DNA of 10,400 nucleotides from Desulfobacteraceae bacterium UBA2771 (GTDB lineage Bacteria > Desulfobacterota > Desulfobacteria > Desulfobacterales > Desulfosarcinaceae), in assembly GCA_002352605.1 (NCBI GenBank), contig DEIP01000017.1:6685-17084 (forward strand), in the 5' to 3' direction. The notes below the pieces were generated by a model. It worked only from the letters and a program-made list of their open reading frames with translations. It searched no databases and was not told the origin of the DNA. This document shows positions 1-5,996 of the stretch, piece after piece (within the stretch, counting starts at the first letter, position 1; every line of letters begins with the position of its first letter). A program made the position numbers and the translations under genes.

Positions 1-738
1 CAACGCTTGCGCAAAGGCGACGCCAAAGTCCTGGTGACCACTAAGCGGCTGTACCGGCAAAAAGTCGCTGAACTGCGGGAGCGTTTGCCGCAACTTACCC
101 ATCTCCTTTTAACGGATGCTGAAAAAGACCTAAGCGACGGTGTCTGGTCGCTGCACCAATGCATGGCGCAAGCATCCGGCAAGTTTGTGATCCCGCCCAC
201 CGATCCGGAGGAGATGGCGATTTTGCACTTCACCAGAGGCACCACGGGAATGCCCAAGGGAGCAGTTCATGTACACGATGACCCGCGATATAAAAACTGT
301 TTTAGGGGCGGCTGGTATATCACCGGCGATATGGCCCGCCGTGACGCCGATGGTTACTTCTGGTTTGTCGGGTGCACCGACGACATTATCAAGACCTCGG
401 GACACATGGTGGGTCCGTTCGAAGTGGAGAGTGCGCTGATGGAACATCCGGCGGTGGCCGAGGCCGGCGTTATCGGCAAGCCCCACCCGTTGATCGGGGA
501 TCTGGTTAAGGCATTTGTGTCTCTTCAATCGGATTCAGTCCCCAGCGACAAGCTGCGTCTGGAGCTTATCGGTTTTGCCCGCAAGAAGCTTGGATCGACA
601 GTCGCACCCAAAGAGATCGCGTTTCAGGACAGCCTGCCCAAGAATAAAGCCGGTAAAATCATGCGACGACTGCTTAAAGGCTGTGAACTCGGAATGGCCG
701 AAGGCGATACATCGACCCTTGATACCAACTCGGATTAG
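1..738 (+). CDS. AMP-forming acetyl/acyl-CoA synthetase, 5'-partial, with a large internal in-frame deletion (probable pseudogene)
   Basis: The reading frame is open from the first base, so the N-terminus lies outside the window. The intact family activates acetate or another short acid to acyl-CoA with ATP, through an acyl-adenylate. The phosphate-binding loop is at 223-264 (ILHFTRGTTGMPKG). After HVH (268-276) the protein jumps directly to DPRYKNCF and GGWYITGD (307-330). About 190-200 residues normally between these points are missing, including the WQTE-type motif and much of the acid-binding pocket. The C-terminal domain follows almost complete, up to PKNKAGKIMRR with the family's acetylatable lysine at 655-657. 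Two key positions have also changed: TSGTTG reads TRGTTG (AGA at 235-237), and the usual GRxDD hinge reads GCTDD. Catalysis therefore looks impossible, although the frame remains open. The Pat-like gene starts 69 bases downstream on the same strand, which suggests an old operon. The family call is firm and the loss of function is inferred. Confidence 0.82.
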   Translation, partial: QRLRKGDAKVLVTTKRLYRQKVAELRERLPQLTHLLLTDAEKDLSDGVWSLHQCMAQASGKFVIPPTDPEEMAILHFTRGTTGMPKGAVHVHDDPRYKNCFRGGWYITGDMARRDADGYFWFVGCTDDIIKTSGHMVGPFEVESALMEHPAVAEAGVIGKPHPLIGDLVKAFVSLQSDSVPSDKLRLELIGFARKKLGSTVAPKEIAFQDSLPKNKAGKIMRRLLKGCELGMAEGDTSTLDTNSD

Positions 739-807
739 GAAAACCGTGGTTACTTTTTTACGGCAGACGGCTTACCGATAATTGCAGAAAAATAACGGGG
801 TGATGCG

Positions 808-3501
808 ATGACTGTCCGCAATCTAAATTTCATGTTCAATCCTTCTACGGTCGCCCTGGTGGGAGCAAGCCAAAGACCGGGCGCCATAGGTGCCGTTCTT
901 GCTCGGAACTTGGTGAGTGCCGGCTTTAAAGGTGATATCTTTCCTGTTAATCCGAAATATAAGACCATTGAAGGGCTCCCGGCCTATCCCGATGTGGATA
1001 GCTTGCCCATCCCCCCGGAGCTTGTCGTGATCGCCACGCCGCCGGATACCGTTCCGCAACTGATTGAAGACTTCGGCAGGCGGGGTACCCGGTCGGCGGT
1101 GGTTATCACTGCCGGATTCAGCGAAGGCGCCAGCGAAAAAGGAAAACGGCTGTGCGCCCACATGCTCGACTCGGCCCGTCCCCATCTGCTGCGCATCGTG
1201 GGTCCCAACTGCCTGGGGATAATGGTGCCCGGGGTGGGCCTCAATGCGAGTTTCGGTCATGTTCAGCCGCTTAACGGAAATATCGCGTTTGTCGCCCAGT
1301 CGGGAGCGGTTCAGACATCCGTACTCGACTGGGCCACGTCGAAGAGAATCGGATTTTCCCATTTTGTATCCGTGGGCAATATGTCTGATGTCGATTTCGG
1401 CGATATGCTCGATTATCTGACAGCCGATTACGGTACCAAAGCGATCCTGCTTTACATCGAGGCCGTGACCCATGCCCGCAAGTTCATGTCCGCCGCCAGG
1501 GCGGCGGCCCGGGTGAAACCGGTGATCGTGGTCAAGGCCGGACGCCATTTTGAGAGCGCCCGGGCAACCGCTTCCCATACCGGCGCATTGGCCGGAGCCG
1601 ATGAAGTATACGCCGCCGCCTTTCGGCGGGCCGGAATGCTGCGGGTGATGGATATGCAGGCGCTTTTTGATGCCGTGGAAACATTGGCCATGTCCCATCG
1701 GTTTTCCGGGGATCGTTTGGCCATTTTGACCAATGGCGGCGGTGTGGGTGTGATGGCCACCGATGTTCTGATCGATAAAAAGGGGCGCCTGGCCGAGATC
1801 TCTCCTGAAACCATGGCGCGTTTAAACAGCGTTCTCCCACCCACCTGGTCACACAATAACCCGGTAGATATCATCGGCGATGCGCCGCCGGATCGCTATG
1901 CCGATGCGTTAAAGGTGCTCCTCGAAGATAGAGAGATCGATGCCATTCTTGTCTTAAACTGCCCAACGGCAGTGGCCTCGAGCACAGATGCGGCCAAAGC
2001 GGTGGTCGATACGCTGAAAGAAGGCGGTTCACAGGCAGGTTCCCGGGGTTTTTTCACCAGTTGGCTGGGGATGGATTCCGCCCACAAGGCGCGTAAGATG
2101 TTTTCCGAACATAAGATTCCAACCTATGAAACACCGGCCGAAGCAGTTCGCGGATTTATGCAGATTGTTCGCTACCGCCGCAACCAGGAAATGCTAATGG
2201 AGACTCCCCCCAACATCCCGGAAGCCTTCGAGCCGGAAACGGAAAAGGTCCGAGGAATTGTTAATAAGGCATTGTCTGAAGGCCGCATTTGGCTGACCGA
2301 GACTGAGGCAAAAGCTGTTTTGGCTGCATACAAAATACCTGTGACCCAGACCTACGAAGCAGCCACACCAGAACGGGCAGCCGAGATCGCCGCTAGGATC
2401 GGTGGATCAGTAGCTTTAAAGATCCTATCCCCTGATATTACCCACAAGTCTGATGTGGGGGGCGTAGCCTTGGATCTAGATTCTGAAGCGCTGGTTCAAA
2501 AAACCGCATGGGCCATGCAGGAACGAATCCGGGAGATACAACCCGAGGCAAGGATTTCAGGTTTTACCGTCCAGCCGATGATTCACCGGCCCAACGCCCA
2601 TGAACTGATTGTCGGACTTAGTAATGATGTGCAGTTCGGCCCGGTAATTCTATTCGGCCGGGGCGGCACAGCCGTCGAGATCATTCAGGATAAGGCCATT
2701 GCCATGCCGCCGCTTAACATGCACCTGGCCCGTGAAGTGATGAGCCGTACGCACATATACCGTCTGCTTGAAGGTTACCGTGGCAGGCCGGCCGCAGATT
2801 TGGACAGTATTGCGTTGACCCTGGTCAAGGTTTCACAACTGATCAGCGATATTGGCGATATCGTTGATTTGGATATCAACCCGCTGCTTGCCGATGAACA
2901 GGGTGTCGTGGCACTGGACGCACGCATTAAGGTGGTCAAGTCACATCTCCCCGCTTCCCAGCGCCTGGCGATTCGTCCTTACCCCAAGGAGCTTGAGGAG
3001 ACACATAAACTTTCCGATGGTCCAACCTTGCTGCTGCGCCCCATACGACCGGAGGACGAACCGGCCCTGCAAGCGCTTTTCTCCCTGCTGTCCATGGAGG
3101 AGATCCGCCTGCGATTTCTGCATCCCATGAAAATTTTGTCCCACAAACTGGCGGCGCGTTTGACCCAGATTGACTATGACCGGGAGATGGCACTGGTCCT
3201 TTGCGAGACGACCGCTCAAAAAGAACCGGAGCTATATGGTGTGGTGCGATTTACGGCAGATCCGGACAACGACCGCGCCGAGTTCGCCATCCTCCTTCGG
3301 CGCGACATGACCGGTATGGGGCTCGGGCCGATGCTCATGCGCCGCATTATCGATTACGCCAAGAATCGGGGTATTGGAGAGCTTTTCGGGGAGGTGTTGG
3401 CCGAGAATAGATCCATGTTGAAGCTATGCAAGGCGTTCGGTTTTACCAAAAGGCGCGATCCGGACGAACCGGGTGTGATGGCCGTTACATTGGCACTATA
3501 G
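808..3501 (+). CDS. Pat/YfiQ-like fusion: ADP-forming acyl-CoA synthetase (alpha-beta) with C-terminal GNAT lysine acetyltransferase
   Basis: This 897-residue cytoplasmic protein has four parts: a CoA-binding Rossmann domain (about 10-135, VALVGASQRPGAIG), a succinyl-CoA-ligase-like domain (about 150-460), an ATP-grasp domain (about 488-710, ending DLDINPLL) and a GNAT domain (about 738-897). In enterobacterial Pat/YfiQ the same architecture acetylates acetyl-CoA synthetase at its C-terminal lysine, and the ligase part is thought inactive because its phosphorylated histidine is lost. Here the ligase residues are present: Glu218 (YIEAV), His257 (SHTGALAG) and His546 in the ATP-grasp part (HKSDVGGV). 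The GNAT domain keeps the presumed catalytic Glu825 (RAEFAILL) and an acetyl-CoA loop (TGMGLG, 842-847). The protein may therefore be a working acyl-CoA/ADP ligase, an acetyltransferase, or both. The ATG at 808 has a GGGG stretch seven bases upstream, and the CoA-binding fold begins immediately, so this start fits. It follows the damaged synthetase by 69 bases. Domain calls are firm; dual activity is inferred. Confidence 0.92.
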   Translation: MTVRNLNFMFNPSTVALVGASQRPGAIGAVLARNLVSAGFKGDIFPVNPKYKTIEGLPAYPDVDSLPIPPELVVIATPPDTVPQLIEDFGRRGTRSAVVITAGFSEGASEKGKRLCAHMLDSARPHLLRIVGPNCLGIMVPGVGLNASFGHVQPLNGNIAFVAQSGAVQTSVLDWATSKRIGFSHFVSVGNMSDVDFGDMLDYLTADYGTKAILLYIEAVTHARKFMSAARAAARVKPVIVVKAGRHFESARATASHTGALAGADEVYAAAFRRAGMLRVMDMQALFDAVETLAMSHRFSGDRLAILTNGGGVGVMATDVLIDKKGRLAEISPETMARLNSVLPPTWSHNNPVDIIGDAPPDRYADALKVLLEDREIDAILVLNCPTAVASSTDAAKAVVDTLKEGGSQAGSRGFFTSWLGMDSAHKARKMFSEHKIPTYETPAEAVRGFMQIVRYRRNQEMLMETPPNIPEAFEPETEKVRGIVNKALSEGRIWLTETEAKAVLAAYKIPVTQTYEAATPERAAEIAARIGGSVALKILSPDITHKSDVGGVALDLDSEALVQKTAWAMQERIREIQPEARISGFTVQPMIHRPNAHELIVGLSNDVQFGPVILFGRGGTAVEIIQDKAIAMPPLNMHLAREVMSRTHIYRLLEGYRGRPAADLDSIALTLVKVSQLISDIGDIVDLDINPLLADEQGVVALDARIKVVKSHLPASQRLAIRPYPKELEETHKLSDGPTLLLRPIRPEDEPALQALFSLLSMEEIRLRFLHPMKILSHKLAARLTQIDYDREMALVLCETTAQKEPELYGVVRFTADPDNDRAEFAILLRRDMTGMGLGPMLMRRIIDYAKNRGIGELFGEVLAENRSMLKLCKAFGFTKRRDPDEPGVMAVTLAL

Positions 3502-3540
3502 GCTTTAAGACAATTAATTTGGACTGCGTTATCGGTCGTC

Positions 3541-3558
3541 GCCGTATTACAATACGGC
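3541..3558. repeat. Perfect 8-bp inverted repeat with 2-nt loop downstream of the Pat-like gene
   Basis: GCCGTATT-AC-AATACGGC forms an uninterrupted stem, 40 bases after the stop codon of the Pat-like gene. There is no T-run after it (TTCCTCCC follows), so a classical intrinsic terminator is not shown. It could stabilise the mRNA end or act as a weak terminator. It overlaps the start of the decayed universal stress protein fragment. Confidence 0.4.
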
Positions 3559-3690
3559 TTCCTCCCTATAGCCTTTCCCTTTGGATGGATCAAAACGAGC
3601 GGAGGCAATATTGCCACATGTGGATGAACTGGCCTGCCGTTTTGGTGCCAAAGTGATCTTCCTGCAAATTGAGACTGAAAAGGAGATCAA
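3542..3690 (+). pseudogene. Fragment of a universal stress protein gene (N-terminal part only)
   Basis: From 3578 the frame reads PLDGSKRAEAILPHVDELA and continues CRFGAKVIFLQI. This is the typical first strand and helix of a UspA-fold domain, in which VPLDGS marks the ATP-binding aspartate. Upstream in the same frame the text reads PYYNT (3542-3556) and then meets a stop at 3569-3571, where intact relatives would have a start such as YxxILVPLDGS. Similarity fades after about 3675, and the rest of the domain, with its GxxG nucleotide loop, is absent; the rubredoxin-like gene on the other strand occupies that space. It is therefore a remnant of about 35 recognisable residues, broken at both ends. 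The intact USP genes of this window lie on the opposite strand, so this is not a simple tail of one of them. The family call is strong because of the DGSKRAE signature. Expression is unlikely. Confidence 0.72.
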
Positions 3691-3709
3691 ACCATGCAGT
3701 CTTTTCTCG

Positions 3710-3955
3710 CTACAAACGCGGATCAATATGGCCTGGGCCTCCGCATTCCGGAGTGTAGCAGGTGACATCGATGAACTCACACTTTTCCCCACATTCAGGA
3801 CAAACATCCGGTGGCTTTGAGTCTGTTATAAGAAATCCGCACTTGGCACATTTCCAGTAAGTCAGATTACAACTGGGACAGATATCTCCCTCGAACCTGC
3901 CGTCTGCTGTGTAACCACAGTGAGCACATACCCATTTTTTCTGTTTGTCTTCCAT
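3710..3955 (-). CDS. Small double rubredoxin-like (zinc-ribbon type) protein
   Basis: This is an 81-residue, cysteine-rich soluble protein. It has two CxxC...CxxC units. The first uses Cys10, 13, 26 and 29 (WVCAHCGY...ICPSC). The second uses Cys36, 39, 52 and 55 (WKCAKCGF...VCPEC). A tail follows with further cysteines at 59, 66 and 71, ending TCYTPECGGPGHIDPRL. CxxCGY paired with CPxC is the rubredoxin-type metal knuckle, binding one Fe or Zn in a Cys4 site. The second unit plus tail resembles the short rubredoxin-like proteins common in sulfate reducers, here with an extra unit added in front. Single-electron transfer or a purely structural zinc site are both possible, and the sequence alone does not decide. 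The ATG is preceded by a strong AAGGAGG (complement of 3964-3970). It lies downstream of the USP genes on the same strand, separated from them by a radical SAM remnant, and may have its own promoter. Confidence 0.85.
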   Translation of the reverse strand: MEDKQKKWVCAHCGYTADGRFEGDICPSCNLTYWKCAKCGFLITDSKPPDVCPECGEKCEFIDVTCYTPECGGPGHIDPRL

Positions 3956-4029
3956 TTTATCTACCTCCTTTCATGATCGATCTAAATCGATTCCGTACAA
4001 ATGACAAACCAGAGGGTTCAATTTTCACT

Positions 4030-4348
4030 TCATGTGTCCTCCAAGTTGTTGTGCATGTCGTTAAGTTTCCGCATATAGAACGTGTACCTATCGAATTTCG
4101 TTTCGATGAGTTTACCCCTCAGCGATCAGATCTTCAATAACTCGCCAGTCAACCTCGGCCCGCTCCTGAAAACCGGATACAGCCTCTCTTCGCATAGGAT
4201 GGACAGCGGTAATACTCAGCAGGTCCTCCTCGACGTTTCCAGTGAAAGCGAAAGCATTGCCTTTGTACCCAATGAGATACGCCACCGAATCCATCCTCTT
4301 GTTCAAGATTTGGGGACAGGCCCGTAAACAATCATATGCCGAGCCCGC
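4030..4348 (-). pseudogene. Truncated, frameshifted C-terminal remnant of a probable radical SAM/Fe-S oxidoreductase
   Basis: The frame from 4348 to 4115 encodes 78 residues, including YDCLRACPQIL, GYKGNAFAFTG and NVEEDLLSITAVHPMR, and ends DLIAEG before a TAA at 4114-4112. Skipping one base (4114) restores a second stretch of 27 residues from 4113: KLIETKFDRYTFYMRKL and then a tail to TGA at 4032-4030. The two parts join naturally as LIAEG-KLIETKF...FYMRKL. This resembles the small C-terminal winged-helix-like region of radical SAM proteins of the Fe-S oxidoreductase type; that link is from memory of family patterns. Upstream the frame is closed by TAG at 4351-4349, only 49 bases from the stop of the tandem USP gene, so the whole catalytic domain with CxxxCxxC is missing. 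A sequencing error could explain the frameshift but not the missing N-terminal part. It is certainly a degraded coding sequence; the family name is moderately sure. Confidence 0.6.
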
Positions 4349-4400
4349 CTAACGCTTGTTCCTATTTGAAGATAGCGATCATGAACAAATTTTTCGAATT

Positions 4401-5330
4401 CTAGGCAACAAGCCACAGCGCGCGATCCGTTATCCTTTCGGTTACATACCGGGAAACACTTCCAAAGAAGTGAGCACGGTCTGCCCCCCGCCTGCCGACG
4501 ACCACGGTGCCGTAATTTGCCTTCTTCGCTTCCTCGAGGATCATCTTGCCCACTTTTGCCTTGGGTTTGGTGGTTATGATTTCAACCCGATCAGCGGCTA
4601 TACCGGCTTCTTTTAATTTTTGCTCTGCATCGGCAAAAAACTTCCCCATCAGTCGTTCCGAAGCCTTCGTAACGATATCTTGAATGTAAGGATCATCTTT
4701 TCCGAAAGAAGTCGCGTCTATATCTTCTGCATCCGGGGATACATGAAACAGGCTATATTTTATTTCTGGATTTTCTGAGAACATGGATCCGACATGATCG
4801 AGTGCGCGATACGAACTTTCGGAGCCGTCAACCGCCACCAAGATCCTTTGAGACGTCACGTTTCCGTCCACCATCCACACCGGGACCACTTCGGCAATTC
4901 CCAGTAACTCGGCACTTGTGCTGCCCATAAAGGTCTTTTGAATCCGCGACAGCCCCCTTCGTCCCACCACGATGGCGTCATAAATGCCTTTTCGCGCATA
5001 TTCCAGAATATCTTTGGACAGTCCTATCATCCTTTGCTGAGCAACCATTTCGATGCGTTCGTCGGGAACCCCCATTGTGATCATCCGTTCTTTCTGCTTT
5101 TCAAGGAGCCTTTGTGCTTCCGCCGTGTTTTTTTTAATGACCTTTTTTAGGCTTGCATTGGCCTTTGGATCGGTCCTGGCCTCATCCAAAAGGTATTGTG
5201 AGATCATCGGTTGCCCATGAAAAAGGGTAAATGTGACATCTTTCGAACCAGTGAACATTTTAGTTGCATACCGCAATGATTGATGCGAATGGATCGAATC
5301 ATCGACAGCCATCAAGATTTTTTTCTCCAT
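4401..5330 (-). CDS. Tandem universal stress protein (two UspA domains)
   Basis: This 309-residue cytoplasmic protein is made of two UspA-fold domains, residues 1-155 and about 161-309. USPs bind ATP or act as dimeric stress-response proteins; their direct biochemical role is often unknown. Domain 1 begins KKILMAVDDS and has the full nucleotide motif G-x2-G-x9-G-S (Gly123, Gly126, Gly136, Ser137; VGRRGLSRIQKTFMGS). Domain 2 begins RILVAVDGS and has VGRRGADRAHFFGS (Gly279, Gly282, Gly290, Ser291), where the spacer is seven residues rather than nine. Its ATP loop is therefore shortened and may be altered. The ATG at 5330 has AAGGAGG at the right distance (complement of about 5338-5344). It lies 142 bases downstream of the single-domain USP gene on the same strand, with a palindrome between them, so it may be co-transcribed or separately controlled. 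The family is certain; the stress signal is not visible. Confidence 0.94.
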   Translation of the reverse strand: MEKKILMAVDDSIHSHQSLRYATKMFTGSKDVTFTLFHGQPMISQYLLDEARTDPKANASLKKVIKKNTAEAQRLLEKQKERMITMGVPDERIEMVAQQRMIGLSKDILEYARKGIYDAIVVGRRGLSRIQKTFMGSTSAELLGIAEVVPVWMVDGNVTSQRILVAVDGSESSYRALDHVGSMFSENPEIKYSLFHVSPDAEDIDATSFGKDDPYIQDIVTKASERLMGKFFADAEQKLKEAGIAADRVEIITTKPKAKVGKMILEEAKKANYGTVVVGRRGADRAHFFGSVSRYVTERITDRALWLVA

Positions 5331-5412
5331 GATATTGCCTCCTTTTTTAACGAAAACGGTAATTCCATGAATAAAATCCGCTACCGGCCCTCTTCCTTCA
5401 AAATCAGCATGA

Positions 5413-5429
5413 ATTGTTCCATGAACAAT
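5413..5429. promoter_or_regulatory. 17-bp palindrome between the two USP genes (possible operator)
   Basis: ATTGTTC-CAT-GAACAAT is a perfect 7-bp inverted repeat with a 3-base centre. It lies in the 142-base gap upstream of the tandem USP gene. It has no T-run and is short, which fits a dimeric regulator site better than a terminator. No regulator is identified and the function is a guess. Confidence 0.3.
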
Positions 5430-5472
5430 CTCTTGGGAACTTCGACGCCGACGGCGGATTAGGTATTATGTA

Positions 5473-5943
5473 TTATTCTACCACCCACACCGTGCAGTCG
5501 CGCGCATGGTTGACAATCTTGCTGGAGACGCTGCCGAAGAGGAACTCTTCGCTTCGTGAAAGCCCCTGTCTGCCAACCACAATGGTGCTAAATTTCGTTT
5601 GGTTACGTTCCGTCAGAATGCACTCCGCCAGGGAAGGACAGTAGCGGAGCGTGGAACGAACCGATACATCCTCCGGCTCAAATCCCTCACCGATCAGAAT
5701 CTTTCGATAGTTCTTAAGCATGGCATCAACCGTCAACTTGTACTGGCCGAGCCATTTCTCTTTTTCAGCAGAGGTGGGAAAGTAATCTTCTTCAGGTTGA
5801 CGAATGACATGCAGGATTAAAACCTTAAAGCCTCTTATTCCTGCAAGTAATTGACCCACATATGATACCGCACGGCGGGCGTTTTCCGACTCGTCCACTG
5901 CAATCAGGATGTTTTTATTAAAAACCTCCTCATTATTGATCAT
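5473..5943 (-). CDS. Universal stress protein (single UspA domain)
   Basis: The protein has 156 residues from the chosen ATG. It opens with the UspA strand KNILIAVDESENARRAV, whose aspartate contacts the adenine nucleotide in the family. Near the C-terminus it has the complete ATP motif G-x2-G-x9-G-S in VGRQGLSRSEEFLFGS, then VSSKIVNHARDCTVWVVE, the normal last helix and strand. Length matches a single-domain USP. A GTG three codons upstream (5952) could also start the frame, but it overlaps the AAGGAG ribosome binding site (complement of 5952-5957), which sits eight bases before the ATG at 5943, so the ATG is preferred. It follows the kinase gene by 53 bases and precedes the tandem USP, which suggests a kinase-USP-USP transcription unit. 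An intact ATP loop predicts nucleotide binding. Confidence 0.93.
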   Translation of the reverse strand: MINNEEVFNKNILIAVDESENARRAVSYVGQLLAGIRGFKVLILHVIRQPEEDYFPTSAEKEKWLGQYKLTVDAMLKNYRKILIGEGFEPEDVSVRSTLRYCPSLAECILTERNQTKFSTIVVGRQGLSRSEEFLFGSVSSKIVNHARDCTVWVVE

Positions 5944-5996
5944 TTTTTCCACTCCTTAATCGTATGGTTTCCTGGAATTAAAATTCACGGGAGCGT

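Noticed and set aside
823..1698. Long antisense ORF (291 codons) inside the Pat-like gene.
   Set aside because: The sense strand encodes a well-conserved multidomain protein, and the antisense translation is rich in Gly, His and Arg with no domain, as expected of a shadow frame.
3694..3765. Small + strand ORF of 23 codons with an AAGGAG sequence upstream of its ATG, after the USP fragment.
   Set aside because: It lies mostly antisense to the well-supported rubredoxin-like gene and its product matches nothing recognisable.
3979..4007. Minus-strand TTGTCA and TAGATC with a 17-base spacer as a promoter for the rubredoxin-like gene.
   Set aside because: The -10 element matches only three of six consensus bases and lacks the final T, so it is too weak to list as a feature.
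4347..4360. GCCTAACGCTTGTT, similar to one end (core site) of an integron attC site, next to the radical SAM remnant.
   Set aside because: A partner core matching GTTRRRY was not found 55-150 bases away on the required side, and no integrase or second cassette is visible.
5446..5456. CGCCG-A-CGGCG inverted repeat 17 bases after the stop of the single-domain USP gene, as a terminator.
   Set aside because: The stem is five base pairs, a one-base centre cannot form a hairpin loop, and no T-run follows.
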